Source: Planctomycetaceae bacterium (GTDB taxonomy: Bacteria; Planctomycetota; Planctomycetia; Pirellulales; Pirellulaceae). From it: a stretch of DNA of 26,022 bases. The position numbers were made by a program, and so were the translations under genes. Below are positions 8,631-17,637 of this stretch, piece after piece; position 1 is the first letter of the stretch; each line of letters begins with the position of its first letter. The stretch spans positions 1 to 26,022 of the forward strand of contig JABHUV010000269.1 of assembly GCA_018658605.1 (NCBI GenBank). The letters are read 5' to 3'. Below the pieces are notes generated by a model. It made no database searches. It had not been told where the DNA came from and saw only the letters and a list, made by a program, of their open reading frames with translations.

Positions 8631-10064
8631 TCAATTCGTTTGTTTACGGGTGAGGCGATGGCTGGTTTCTTCTTGGGTTAAGTAGCCCCAGTCCAACGAT
8701 TGGTCTTGGGTATATTGTTTGTCTAACGTTAGCGCAGTAAGTGCCTTTCCCATTTCAAAGCCCAAATAGAAACTGTGCGCTGCATCTAGATTTGTGGGCT
8801 TTGCGGATTGACCCTGGCCGCTGAGCAATTGCTCGAAAATCACGAACGGATCTCTATCGGATAAGTGTAGTTGTCGACTGACAAGATGAATTTCATCCCG
8901 TTCCGTAAAAATGCGATAGTTATTGTCTTTTAAATCTGTAGCCAATCGGTCCAGTTCTTCGCTTCCAAAACTCATTATTTCTTCGTCTCGCAAAGTGACT
9001 AAATCACGTGCGACGTGTTTTGGTGGGACCCGTTGCTCGATGGCATAATGTACGAGTTGCCTAGCAATGGCGCATTCGCGGACACTTGTCCGAGACCAAT
9101 TGATAACTTGGGTTGTTAAAACACTGTGGATCGCTAGTTCTTGGCAAATGCCCAACAACAGCAGGTTAACACCGGCACTATCGCAATCGGTTAGCTCGGT
9201 AAGATTACCGATCCCCATCATCATTTCAGCGTCTGGATACCGTTGTCGTACATCCATGTAGCGTGAAAGACTTTTGGCAAAGCCGCAGCCGATTGGTTCG
9301 AGGATCGGGTCAATCCGCAGCGAAATGTTGTTGACCGCCAAAAATTCAATGGTGTCATCGAGTCCACCAAGTGTCGTTGGCTCATCCGGGATCGCAATAA
9401 CAGTCGCATCCCAATCGACAGCGGCGTCTCGATTACTACTGTTGACGCTCAACACTAATTCAGCGCCCGCAGCAACGGCCGTGGTGATTTCTGTGGTATT
9501 AAGGCTATCAATGGAAACCCGCAAGCCTTCTGCGCGTAATGCCTTAACACAGTCGGCTACTCCTGGCCAAGTGCTGCCTGGGTCACAACCAACATCTATG
9601 ATATCAGCGCCGTCACTAGCAAGTTGTTTGGCTGTCGTAATGATATCCGGCAGTGGCAAGCGTGGGGCATGATTGATTTCAGCGATAATCTCGATGGTTG
9701 ACTCGCCATAATTATGCGGCGGTTGGTAGCCGAGGCCAAAGTGTTGACGAAGTTTGCGCAAATCTCGAGGTCCCGCTTCTATCGGGCAGGGGAGTGTGGC
9801 AATCAGTGGTGATAGATCTCCTTGGCAATACCCCGGGATGATGACTAAATCAATTCCGTTAGGAATTTCAAGTTTCTTGGCGATCCAAGCAGGGGTCATG
9901 AGGGCGGCAACGGTTATGGGTAGCACAGCGACTTCATAATCGATGCCCACTTGCGGCGCAAGTTCCCTCAATTCGTTTTCGAGCGCATGTTGCGCTAGGC
10001 GACCCGTTATAAACAGGATACGTTTTCCGGCCAGTGATTCGTTATTCGCCATTATATTGTTCAT
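8631..10064 (-). CDS. Dihydropteroate synthase-like protein (methanopterin-type)
   Basis: This 477-residue protein has an N-terminal domain of about 125 residues (KRILFITGRLAQ, LVIIPGYCQGDL) ahead of a DHPS-like TIM barrel (about 130-340) and a C-terminal helical extension. Barrel motifs recall DHPS: GADIIDVGCDPGSTWPG (about residues 153-168), RVSIDSLNTTEI and LRIDPILEPIGCGF. The STRPG loop of true DHPS reads STWPG here, replacing the Arg. This layout fits the DHPS-related family of methanogens and H4MPT-containing bacteria rather than FolP. The likely role is joining a pterin pyrophosphate to the beta-RFAP product (inference from family and from the mptG neighbour). The ATG at 10064 overlaps the upstream SDR gene by 23 nt; an alternative ATG at 10052 would overlap by 11. 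Either way translational coupling is likely. Confidence 0.85.
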   Translation of the reverse strand: MNNIMANNESLAGKRILFITGRLAQHALENELRELAPQVGIDYEVAVLPITVAALMTPAWIAKKLEIPNGIDLVIIPGYCQGDLSPLIATLPCPIEAGPRDLRKLRQHFGLGYQPPHNYGESTIEIIAEINHAPRLPLPDIITTAKQLASDGADIIDVGCDPGSTWPGVADCVKALRAEGLRVSIDSLNTTEITTAVAAGAELVLSVNSSNRDAAVDWDATVIAIPDEPTTLGGLDDTIEFLAVNNISLRIDPILEPIGCGFAKSLSRYMDVRQRYPDAEMMMGIGNLTELTDCDSAGVNLLLLGICQELAIHSVLTTQVINWSRTSVRECAIARQLVHYAIEQRVPPKHVARDLVTLRDEEIMSFGSEELDRLATDLKDNNYRIFTERDEIHLVSRQLHLSDRDPFVIFEQLLSGQGQSAKPTNLDAAHSFYLGFEMGKALTALTLDKQYTQDQSLDWGYLTQEETSHRLTRKQTN

Positions 10065-10866
10065 CTAAGTTAGCAGTTGGCTCTATGTGCTCATGACTCA
10101 AGCCACCGTTAATGGAGATGGTCTGCCCCGTAATGAAACTTGCTGCGGGTGCAGCGAGATGGACGGCAACGTTTGCTACGTCCTGGGGTGTACCCCAACG
10201 ACCCATCAGCGATTCCTTTTTTGCACGTTTGTCCCAATACGTTGACGTTGTATTTCCCCACGCTGTTTGGATCCAACCAGGTGCTAGGCAGTTGACTCGG
10301 ACATGTGGCGCTAGTTCTCGAGCTAAGCTGTGTGAAAAACCGATTACCGCCGATTTGGTTGAACCGAACAATTGACCACTGTCACCGCTTTGTCCGACGG
10401 CAGCTTGATCCCAACCCATATTTAGGATAACAGCATTAGCCTGTTTACCTACATTTATCATCGGTTTGCTTAATCGGCGGCAGATGCCGATTGTTCCTTG
10501 GACGTCAAGCTCCCACAGGGCCGCGAGTTTTTGTTCAAAAGACCATTCAGCAGCGTCTCCGGTAAGAACGTCGCGACCGGCGTTGTTAATCCAAATGTTG
10601 ATCTGTTCGTTGGCTTGGAATGCTTGCTCGACAAGTGATGCTTGGGCTGCGGTTGATGTCAGGTCGGCGTAAAGTAACGTGACGTCGCGTCCGTAACTGC
10701 GAATCTCAGCGGCTGTTGCTTCTAGGCCTGCTTGATTAGTGTTGGCATGGATGATCAGATTAGCACCCTGTTGAGCAAACGTGGTAGCGATTGCGTTACC
10801 GATTCCCGAAGAAGCACCGGTGACGACGGCCGTTTGATTTGCTAAAGGTGGTGAGTAATCGCCCAT
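10042..10866 (-). CDS. Short-chain dehydrogenase/reductase (SDR) lacking canonical Tyr and Ser
   Basis: This 274-residue protein has the classical SDR Rossmann fold. The nucleotide-binding TGASSGIG is at about residues 16-23. WINNAGRDV, VRVNCLAPGWIQTAW and ITGQTISINGG are also present, so dinucleotide binding looks intact. The catalytic Y-x-x-x-K reads F167-G-S-T-K171, with a clear TTC codon. The strand that normally ends in the catalytic Ser reads VILNMGWDQ with no Ser. The protein may therefore use a different proton donor, or may bind a cofactor without being a normal alcohol dehydrogenase (inference). It lies 35 bases after eboE and overlaps the DHPS-like gene by 23 nt, which suggests a role in the same pathway, such as pterin handling. 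Annotation as FabG from overall similarity would be unsafe. Confidence 0.85.
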   Translation of the reverse strand: MGDYSPPLANQTAVVTGASSGIGNAIATTFAQQGANLIIHANTNQAGLEATAAEIRSYGRDVTLLYADLTSTAAQASLVEQAFQANEQINIWINNAGRDVLTGDAAEWSFEQKLAALWELDVQGTIGICRRLSKPMINVGKQANAVILNMGWDQAAVGQSGDSGQLFGSTKSAVIGFSHSLARELAPHVRVNCLAPGWIQTAWGNTTSTYWDKRAKKESLMGRWGTPQDVANVAVHLAAPAASFITGQTISINGGLSHEHIEPTANLDEQYNGE

Positions 10867-10901
10867 AGATATATTATCTGTTGATCAATTGGTGGCGGTG
10901 G

Positions 10902-12065
10902 TTATGATTGTTCGGTGGAAACGAGATTGCGAAACCAAAGGAGTTCATCGGCGATACCTTGCGCTAAATCGGATCGTTGTAGATGCTCTGGTAGAACATT
11001 CCACGCGTAGGTTTCAACTTCGAAATGTTCTAAGTTTGGCATCGACTTGCAGACTTGCATGCATTCTAGAATATCCTGTTGCGATGTGCTGAGTAGCCCT
11101 AAGGATTCTAGAAAAATTGGGACATGGAAATGAACACTCCAGGTACTTTCGAGCGACTGGGGGTCGGTGACAGTTTCCAGAGCCATAGATAAGTCTTGAT
11201 GAAAATGAATGGTTTGATTGGATTCGCGAATGCAAGTTTGATGGAGATAACGAGGTTCATTGAAGTTGGCAAGTTGTTCAAATGCTGCAGTGCGATCACT
11301 AGCAGCAAGTTGTGCGAAGTTAACTTGGACCGCAGATGATACTTGGATCTTACCGACTTGAATTCCTAGTGCTTGATACCGTCGCAGTACATCTGCTTGT
11401 GATTCAAACATCACGGCACTGTGACAAACGTCGTGGCAGATTCGAATGTGGTGAAGGATTTTATCGGCAGAACCGTGGGGTAGCAGACGGTTTTGAAACA
11501 GGTCAATCATGTCTGCGGCGACGTCGAGTGCACAACCTGGTTCCGGTTCAATACAAATGTGGATCGTCCGGCCGGTTGCCTGTTGCAATTCATGTAAGAA
11601 ATCCGTAAGTTCAAGAAGTTGCCGAATCGTTGAATCCCATTGCTCTGCGGTGATAGATTGTTTTCCCCAAGCGACAGGCAAAGTAGAGATGCTGCCAGTT
11701 TTTCCCTTTGGGAGAATAGTCTCGAGAATCGTTGCAAGGTTTTTTGTGTATTGGAGTCGGTCATGGTCGTACCATGTTGGTTTGTAGACGTCGTGTTTGA
11801 CGACTTCGTTGTGGAAATTTCCATAGGGAAACCCGTTTAGCGTAAAGGGTATGAGTCCCTGATCGGCGAGCCAGTCACGAAAAACCGTGGTTTGTTTGGA
11901 GTCAATTAACTGCTGGGCGGCTGGTGCAGCGAGCCACAGCCCGATACCCATGGGGTCATGTGGAGAAACAAGTTGCTTGACGCGCGCAGCATATTTGGAG
12001 AGGTTCGCTTGAGTGGATTCAAGGTCGACTCCAGCATGCACGTTGGTACAGTAGCCAATCTCCAA
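10902..12065 (-). CDS. eboE: EboE-like metabolite traffic protein (TIM-barrel, xylose-isomerase-like)
   Basis: This 387-residue protein matches the EboE family from its start (IGYCTNVHAGVDLES) through FTLNGFPYGNFHNE, GSISTLPVAWGKQ, CIEPEPGC and CHDVCHSAVMFE. The fold is a sugar-phosphate-isomerase-like TIM barrel; conserved His, Glu and Asp residues could bind a metal. EboE comes from the ebo cluster, which has been linked to movement of precursor metabolites across the inner membrane in some bacteria; its reaction is unknown. None of the other ebo genes is visible here. The start is a TTG at 12063-12065, supported by AAGGAA about eight bases upstream, the best ribosome binding site in this gene run. 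It lies between pdxJ (48 bases upstream) and the SDR gene (35 bases downstream). Confidence 0.83.
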   Translation of the reverse strand: MEIGYCTNVHAGVDLESTQANLSKYAARVKQLVSPHDPMGIGLWLAAPAAQQLIDSKQTTVFRDWLADQGLIPFTLNGFPYGNFHNEVVKHDVYKPTWYDHDRLQYTKNLATILETILPKGKTGSISTLPVAWGKQSITAEQWDSTIRQLLELTDFLHELQQATGRTIHICIEPEPGCALDVAADMIDLFQNRLLPHGSADKILHHIRICHDVCHSAVMFESQADVLRRYQALGIQVGKIQVSSAVQVNFAQLAASDRTAAFEQLANFNEPRYLHQTCIRESNQTIHFHQDLSMALETVTDPQSLESTWSVHFHVPIFLESLGLLSTSQQDILECMQVCKSMPNLEHFEVETYAWNVLPEHLQRSDLAQGIADELLWFRNLVSTEQS

Positions 12066-12113
12066 AATAATTTCCTTGTTGCCGTAAGTAATGTGATAGG
12101 GTTGTCGCTGTTA

Positions 12114-12824
12114 TTAACTGATTAAGTCCTTCATTTCGCTGACTGCCTGCCGTAAACCAACAAACACAGCGCGGGCGACGATGGAATGCCCAATGTTGAG
12201 TTCCAACATGCTGTCGAGTTGCGCGACGGGCAGCACGTTTTGATAATTTAAGCCGTGGCCCGCATGGAGGTTTATGCCGGACTCGATGATGAGTTTTCCA
12301 GCAGTCGCCAGTTGCGCAAGGCACCGTATTTGTTCTTCGCCTTTGTGCAGTGCATATTGACCTGTGTGCAGCTCAATCGCTTGGACTCTCATCTTAGCCG
12401 CGGCTGCTATTTGTGACGGGTCTGGATCAAGGAATAGAGCAACACTGATGCCAGCATCTTGCAATCGGGAAACAACTGGTTTGATCGATTCGTAGTGTGT
12501 GCTGACGTCGAGTCCACCTTCGGTCGTGACTTCTTCTCGTTTTTCTGGAACCAGGGTTACTTGGTCTGGTGTTGTTTCACATGCAAGGTCAACGATGTCA
12601 GGGGCAGTGGCCATTTCAAGGTTGAGCTTGATGTTAACTGAATCACGAAGCATGTGGACATCTCGGTCGATGATGTGTCGGCGGTCTTCACGCAGGTGGA
12701 TGGTAATGCAATCGGCGCCACCGAGTTCCGCGAACGCTGCCGCCCATACTGGATCGGGTTCATACGTTTTTCTCGCTTGGCGAATAGTCGCGACGTGATC
12801 GATGTTGATGCCTAATTCGACCAT
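12114..12824 (-). CDS. pdxJ: Pyridoxine 5'-phosphate synthase
   Basis: PdxJ condenses 1-deoxy-D-xylulose 5-phosphate with 3-amino-1-hydroxyacetone 1-phosphate to give pyridoxine 5'-phosphate, the last ring-forming step of DXP-dependent vitamin B6 synthesis. The 236 residues match the usual length. Characteristic segments are [27 protein letters not shown] (H43), KLNLEMA (E70), [24 protein letters not shown], and GHGLNYQN followed by [14 protein letters not shown]. The active-site His and Glu positions known from the family are conserved. It sits between mptG (125 bases upstream) and eboE (48 bases downstream) on the same strand. No functional link to methanopterin is known, so co-location may simply reflect a shared operon. 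Confidence 0.97.
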   Translation of the reverse strand: MVELGINIDHVATIRQARKTYEPDPVWAAAFAELGGADCITIHLREDRRHIIDRDVHMLRDSVNIKLNLEMATAPDIVDLACETTPDQVTLVPEKREEVTTEGGLDVSTHYESIKPVVSRLQDAGISVALFLDPDPSQIAAAAKMRVQAIELHTGQYALHKGEEQIRCLAQLATAGKLIIESGINLHAGHGLNYQNVLPVAQLDSMLELNIGHSIVARAVFVGLRQAVSEMKDLIS

Positions 12825-12949
12825 ATTAGAAGATTTGCTTTCGTAAATTGGTAAGTGTTAACAGGGTTTAGCCGTCAAAGATATTGTACGGTGTGGACCG
12901 CAGATCGGTAAGAATGTCAAGAAGAAATTGGTAGCGAATGCGCAGTATC

Positions 12950-13930
12950 TTAGGAGATGTCGGCGCCTTGATTGTCGGCCCGGACGATTTCGACACGTAA
13001 CGTTTGGCCAGAATCATCACTTCCCATAGAATCTTTGAATCGCTGGGCGTCGGCTTCCGTTTCGAATATGCAAAACAATGTTGGCCCCCAACTGCTCTGA
13101 CCAATTCCGTGAGCACCTAGATCTTTGAGCCACTCCACGCGGCGATTTAACAAGCGACCATTATAGGGTCCGCCTTGAATCGAAGAAAAACAACCTCCCG
13201 CAATACGGCCGTAGTTTTCGATCGCATCAGCGGCCATCATGAAATCACCTGATGTGATGCCAGGTAGTAAGCCAGATTCAAGTTCGGTGATAAGTTGATC
13301 GGTGGTTCGCTGTGCGACGGGTGGGATGTCGCCGAACGCACGAGTTTCTTGTTCACCACTTAGCCCTTGTTCGTTTTCGGGGCGTATTAACATAATACGC
13401 CACGCATCGGGAAAGTCGAGTCGGCACTCGAGCGGGGAGATGCGTTCACTGGGAAGACGCCCGCGTTCCACGATTAATCCACCGAATTCGAATCCATAGG
13501 TTCCGACAGCACTTCTAGATGCGCGGTTCACAACGAAGGCTCGCTCCATAGCACCAAAGCCTTCGCCTGTAAGGAAGGCTTGTAGTATTTCTGCGGTGGA
13601 CAACCCAAGTTGAGTGCCAAGGCCGAGACCGACGTGTTGCTCGGGGGCGTCGGTAACGGTGAGAACACAAGATGGCAAAGTGTCGACTTGTGTGTAAAGC
13701 TGCCATTGTTGCGCAAAATCAAGCAGTCGTTCAGCGTAGGGACCTTTTGTGGCGAATTCGTCGGATGGAGTTGCTGTGATTTCGACGCGCGGTTCTTTTA
13801 GCATCAAGCCCACACCACCGAAATTTCGACCTTCTTGATTTCCGAAAGAGAGTAGGCCGAAGTGTAGTCGCGTGGGAGCGCTGACATGAACAGCTTTCGT
13901 GCCGTGTATTTGCAGGTGTGATTGAGTCAT
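12950..13930 (-). CDS. mptG: Beta-ribofuranosylaminobenzene 5'-phosphate synthase (beta-RFAP synthase)
   Basis: Beta-RFAP synthase condenses p-aminobenzoate with PRPP, releasing CO2 and pyrophosphate. It is the step that commits p-aminobenzoate to methanopterin rather than folate. The 326-residue protein has the GHMP-kinase-related fold of the family: VSAPTRLHFGLLSFG (about 16-30), FGGVGLMLKEP, HVGLGLGTQLGLSTAEIL (about 99-116), NRASRSAVGTYGFEFGGLIVERG split across the middle, and GIGQSSWGPTLFCIF near the C-terminus. It follows glnS by 27 bases on the same strand. With pabA, pabB, DUF447 and the DHPS-like gene nearby, it gives strong evidence for an H4MPT-type cofactor in this organism. Confidence 0.93.
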   Translation of the reverse strand: MTQSHLQIHGTKAVHVSAPTRLHFGLLSFGNQEGRNFGGVGLMLKEPRVEITATPSDEFATKGPYAERLLDFAQQWQLYTQVDTLPSCVLTVTDAPEQHVGLGLGTQLGLSTAEILQAFLTGEGFGAMERAFVVNRASRSAVGTYGFEFGGLIVERGRLPSERISPLECRLDFPDAWRIMLIRPENEQGLSGEQETRAFGDIPPVAQRTTDQLITELESGLLPGITSGDFMMAADAIENYGRIAGGCFSSIQGGPYNGRLLNRRVEWLKDLGAHGIGQSSWGPTLFCIFETEADAQRFKDSMGSDDSGQTLRVEIVRADNQGADIS

Positions 13931-13957
13931 CAGCTATTGAAAGAAAAGTGAGGGGAG

Positions 13958-15718
13958 CTATTTTTTGCGTTGCATCTTTGCCCAAGTGTCTCGCAATGTC
14001 ACACTGCGGTTAAACACGAGGTTTTCTGGGGTCGAGTCTTTGCTGTCCACGCAGAAATATCCAAGGCGCTCAAATTGATAAAGCTCACCGACTGCGGCAT
14101 CTCCGAGCGAAGGTTCAAGCTTGCAATCAGTGAGAATTTCTATCGAGTTTTCGTTGAGGTTATTCAAGTAGCTATCAGCGGCGGGGGGGGCGGTCGCTGC
14201 GCCGGATTGGTCGGCATTACCCACTTCAAAGGGATCTGCCGTTTTGAAGAGGTGATCGTAGAGACGAACTTCGGCTGTAACCGCAGTAGCTGCGGCCACC
14301 CAGTGAATGGTCCCGCGTACTTTTCGGCCGTCAGGCGCTTGGCCTCCCAATGTTTTCGGATCGTAGGTGCAACGTAGTTCGACGACTTCGCCGGCATCGT
14401 TTTTAATGACGTCCGTGCAGGTAATGAAATAGCCGTATCGCAGACGGACCTCTCGACCAGGTCCGAGCCTGAAAAATTTCTTGGGCGGGTCTTCCATAAA
14501 GTCTGTTCGTTCGATGTAAAGTTCCCGGGCAAATGGGACTTTGCGTTTACCGGCACTTTCGTCTTCGGGGTTGTTGATTGCGTCAAGCTGTTCGACTTGA
14601 TCTTCAGGGTAGTTTTCGATCACGATTTTAAGGGGTCGTAATACACCGGCTCGGCGATTGGCCCGTTTGTTGAGGTCCGCGCGAAGCGCATCTTCGAGCC
14701 ATGCCATGTCGTGCAGACTGTTTTGCTTGGTGACGCCAATGCGTGCGCAGAAAGCTCGGATGGACTCGGGAGTGTAGCCTCGCCGTCTCAAACCGGAAAT
14801 GGTGGGCATGCGAGGGTCATCCCAGCCTGAAACATGATTGTCTTGGACAAGTTCGAGCAACTTCCGTTTACTCATCATTGTGTGGGTGATGTTCAACCGA
14901 GCGAATTCAATTTGACGAGAACGGAAGATGTCCAATGTTTCCAGAAACCAATTGTAGAGCGGTCGGTGATGTTCAAATTCGAGCGTGCAAATTGAGTGTG
15001 TGATTTCTTCGATGGAGTCGCTGATGCCATGGGCATAGTCGTACATGGGGTAGATGCACCAGTCGCTGCCGGTGCGATGATGCTCGATATTACGGATACG
15101 GTAGATGGTGGGGTCACGCATGTTCATGTTGGGTGAGGTCATGTCGATTTTGGCACGCAGAGTGTGCTCGCCTTCGGCAAACTCGCCCGCTTTCATGCGG
15201 CGAAAAAGGTCGAGACTTTCATCTCGATCTCGATTGCGGTAGGGACTGTCTTTCCCGGCATCGTTCCAGCCTCCGCGGTAACTGCGAGTTTCTTCAGCGT
15301 CGAGGCTGCATACGTATGCGTGGCCAGTCTTGATAAGTTGTTCAGCAAAATCGTATAGTTGCTGGAAGTAATCTGAAGCGAAGTAGACGTGGTCCCACTG
15401 GAATCCAAGCCAGCGCACGTCTTCCATGATCGAGTCTACGTACTCGGTTTCTTCTTTGGCTGGGTTGGTGTCGTCAAATCGTAAATTGGTCTGTCCGCCA
15501 TTTGCTGCCGCAATGCCGAAGTTTAAACAGATGCTCTTGGCATGACCAATGTGCAGATAGCCATTAGGTTCCGGCGGGAATCGAGTATGCACGCGTCCTT
15601 GATGTTTTCCAGACGCGTTGTCTTCGGCGACGATCTGCTCGATGAAATTAAGCGAAGCAGCGGCAGATTCGTTACGCGGATCGTTGTCGCTACTTTTTGA
15701 GTGTTGATTCTGATTCAT
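13958..15718 (-). CDS. glnS: Glutaminyl-tRNA synthetase
   Basis: GlnRS charges tRNA-Gln with glutamine directly. The 586-residue class I synthetase has the signature [16 protein letters not shown] (HIGH at 56-59) and a KMSKS-type loop MMSKR at 281-285. [28 protein letters not shown] and [16 protein letters not shown] are GlnRS-specific segments. The C-terminal beta-barrel anticodon-binding region runs from about 345 to the end ([24 protein letters not shown]) and looks complete. The first 35 residues are a polar, family-variable leader. It lies 128 bases after gltX and 27 bases before mptG on the same strand. A GlnRS implies that the adjacent GluRS need not misacylate tRNA-Gln (inference). 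Confidence 0.97.
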   Translation of the reverse strand: MNQNQHSKSSDNDPRNESAAASLNFIEQIVAEDNASGKHQGRVHTRFPPEPNGYLHIGHAKSICLNFGIAAANGGQTNLRFDDTNPAKEETEYVDSIMEDVRWLGFQWDHVYFASDYFQQLYDFAEQLIKTGHAYVCSLDAEETRSYRGGWNDAGKDSPYRNRDRDESLDLFRRMKAGEFAEGEHTLRAKIDMTSPNMNMRDPTIYRIRNIEHHRTGSDWCIYPMYDYAHGISDSIEEITHSICTLEFEHHRPLYNWFLETLDIFRSRQIEFARLNITHTMMSKRKLLELVQDNHVSGWDDPRMPTISGLRRRGYTPESIRAFCARIGVTKQNSLHDMAWLEDALRADLNKRANRRAGVLRPLKIVIENYPEDQVEQLDAINNPEDESAGKRKVPFARELYIERTDFMEDPPKKFFRLGPGREVRLRYGYFITCTDVIKNDAGEVVELRCTYDPKTLGGQAPDGRKVRGTIHWVAAATAVTAEVRLYDHLFKTADPFEVGNADQSGAATAPPAADSYLNNLNENSIEILTDCKLEPSLGDAAVGELYQFERLGYFCVDSKDSTPENLVFNRSVTLRDTWAKMQRKK

Positions 15719-15846
15719 GATAATAGGTGTGTGTTGGTGAACCGGTTCTGTGGGTTGATTTGTGAGTGAATCCGCTATGTGACTAATTCACTGTTTGTGA
15801 TTGTAACGTGAAGCCGACTAGTTTTAATATGGCAAAAAAGGCTTTG

Positions 15847-17433
15847 TTATGCCGAGTCGTTGTTGGGTAAAGTTGCTGCAAGAGTGATAGCCCGTTCGAT
15901 ACGATTGAGACAGCGTTGTTGGCCGAGAATTGCAAGCGTGTCAAAAAGCCCGAAGCCGGCGGGTTTACCTGTAATGGCGATCCGTACGGGATGCACAACT
16001 TGGCCAAACTTAAGGTCGCGGTCAGCGATGAACTGCCGCATCGCGGCTTCTATGTTTTCGGTGGTGTATGATTCAATAGCAGCGAGGGTGTTCGTAAAAT
16101 CTCGCAGTAACTCAACCGCTTCGGCGGTATTAACGATTCGTTTGCTAAAAGCTTTTTCATCGTAAACGATGGCATCGTCGTCGGTGAAGAAATTATCGTA
16201 ATCTAGGATGTCACCGGCCACAGTCATTCGCTGTTCGCTCGCTGTAATGATCGAATTTACATAAGGTGCGGTGTCGCAGTTTGGCGGAGCGTCGATGAGC
16301 CCAGCTTGTTGTAAGTAGGGAACGGACATGGCTGTTTTTTGTTTTACGTCGAGTTGGTCCATAGCGCGTTGTTGGAACGCAGTCAGTTTTGTTGGATCAA
16401 AGCTGGCAGGACTTTTGACAACACGTTCTAGTGAAAATACACGGATCATTTCATCGCGCGTAAAGTCCTCAGTTTCACCGTCGAGTGACCATCCTAGCAA
16501 TAGTAGATAGTTGACAACGGCATTGGGGAGAAAACCGATGTCACGGTAAAAGTCGACGAGTACGGGGTTGAATGTTTCTGGGGCGAGTTGTTTTCCACAA
16601 ATTGTAGCGATACGACTGCCGTGCTCGTAGAGTTTTAGGAAGTCCTGATTTTTAAGGTATTTGGCTATTTTACGTTTGCTGAGTTTGTTTTTACTGCCAG
16701 GTTCTGCGACGTAAGGCAAATGTGCGTATTGCGGTAGGTCGTAGCCGAGTCCTTGAGCGATAAAGATTTGTCGCGGGGTGTTCGAAAGGTGTTCTTCGGC
16801 ACGGATGACATGGGTGATTGCAAATGCTGCATCGTCGACGACGCTTGCTAAGTGATACAGGCAACTGCCATCGGATTTTTGAATCACCATGTCTTGTTCG
16901 CTGGCCCATTGGAATTCGACATCACCGCGGATCAGGTCAGGTATTACGCAAGTGCCTTCGCGGGGCATCTTTAGGCGTACCACAGCAACTCGCCCTTCGG
17001 CTTCGTAGGCAGCGGCTTGAGCATCGGTTTCTGCCATCCAGTTACGGCTGTATAGATAGGAAGTACCAGCACCTTGAGCGATCTCGCGTTCCGCTTGAAC
17101 TTCTTCGGTGCGCGAATAGTCCCGATATGCGAGTCCCTTTTCCAGTAGTGTTTCGACGGCACTTTGGTAGTGATCACTCCGTTGTGATTGGAAATATGGG
17201 GCGCAGTCGCCACCGATCTCTGGGCCTTCGTCCCAATCAATGCCTAGCCAGCGAAAGCCGTCGAGGATTGGTTGTAATGCTGCGTCAACGTTGCGATTTT
17301 GGTCGGTATCATCGATACGGAGGATGAATTGGCCTCCGTGTTTGCGAGCGTACAGCCAGTTGAATAGTGCAGTGCGGACTCCACCGATGTGAAGGTAACC
17401 TGTTGGGCTTGGAGCGAATCGTGTACGAACCAT
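15847..17433 (-). CDS. gltX: Glutamyl-tRNA synthetase with internal insertion
   Basis: GluRS attaches glutamate to tRNA-Glu. The 528-residue class I enzyme has RFAPSPTGYLHIGGVRTALF (HIGG at 15-18, a normal GluRS variant) and KLSKR at 250-254. After KLSKR, most bacterial GluRS continue with a short H-G-A type loop. Here a longer segment of about 35-40 residues (KIAKYLKNQDFLKLYEHG to ETFNP, about 255-290) precedes FLPNAVVNYLLLLGWSLDG. From memory, planctomycete and some other GluRS share this insertion. The C-terminal helical anticodon-binding domain is present. It is the first gene of the leftward run and diverges from imuA across a 289-base gap. Nucleotides before the ATG are A/T-rich (TTTTAAAATC) with no Shine-Dalgarno. 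Confidence 0.96.
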   Translation of the reverse strand: MVRTRFAPSPTGYLHIGGVRTALFNWLYARKHGGQFILRIDDTDQNRNVDAALQPILDGFRWLGIDWDEGPEIGGDCAPYFQSQRSDHYQSAVETLLEKGLAYRDYSRTEEVQAEREIAQGAGTSYLYSRNWMAETDAQAAAYEAEGRVAVVRLKMPREGTCVIPDLIRGDVEFQWASEQDMVIQKSDGSCLYHLASVVDDAAFAITHVIRAEEHLSNTPRQIFIAQGLGYDLPQYAHLPYVAEPGSKNKLSKRKIAKYLKNQDFLKLYEHGSRIATICGKQLAPETFNPVLVDFYRDIGFLPNAVVNYLLLLGWSLDGETEDFTRDEMIRVFSLERVVKSPASFDPTKLTAFQQRAMDQLDVKQKTAMSVPYLQQAGLIDAPPNCDTAPYVNSIITASEQRMTVAGDILDYDNFFTDDDAIVYDEKAFSKRIVNTAEAVELLRDFTNTLAAIESYTTENIEAAMRQFIADRDLKFGQVVHPVRIAITGKPAGFGLFDTLAILGQQRCLNRIERAITLAATLPNNDSA

Positions 17434-17609
17434 GATTTTAAAATTTTCGCTAGTTGTGGTGACTGGGGCGTTTGGTGAAATAGCGTATTTACATTGTGTC
17501 AGTTGTCTATTCTATCGGGGAGTTCCTGTGGCGAGTATGACGTAGTCATGATTAATCGAGTTAGTTTATTGCGTTTTTTGTGCAGAGTGAAAAAAAATGT
17601 GCCGATGAC

Positions 17610-17637
17610 TTGACAAGGTAGTGTACGCATGTACACT
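17610..17637 (+). promoter_or_regulatory. Predicted promoter of imuA-imuB-dnaE2
   Basis: A perfect -35 box TTGACA is at 17610-17615. A -10-like TACACT is at 17632-17637, giving a 16-base spacer. Transcription would start near 17644, about 80 bases before the imuA ATG. The spacer and -10 box overlap the inverted repeat at 17617-17640, the usual arrangement for repression by a dimeric regulator. The call rests on motif matching only. Confidence 0.55.

Noticed and set aside
8631..10064. Standard folate dihydropteroate synthase (folP)
   Set aside because: The protein is far longer than FolP, has an extra N-terminal domain, and the STRPG loop is STWPG.
10112..10375. Small open frames antisense to the leftward gene run (for example opposite the SDR)
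   Set aside because: They lie wholly inside well-supported genes, have no family character and no ribosome binding site, so they are shadows.
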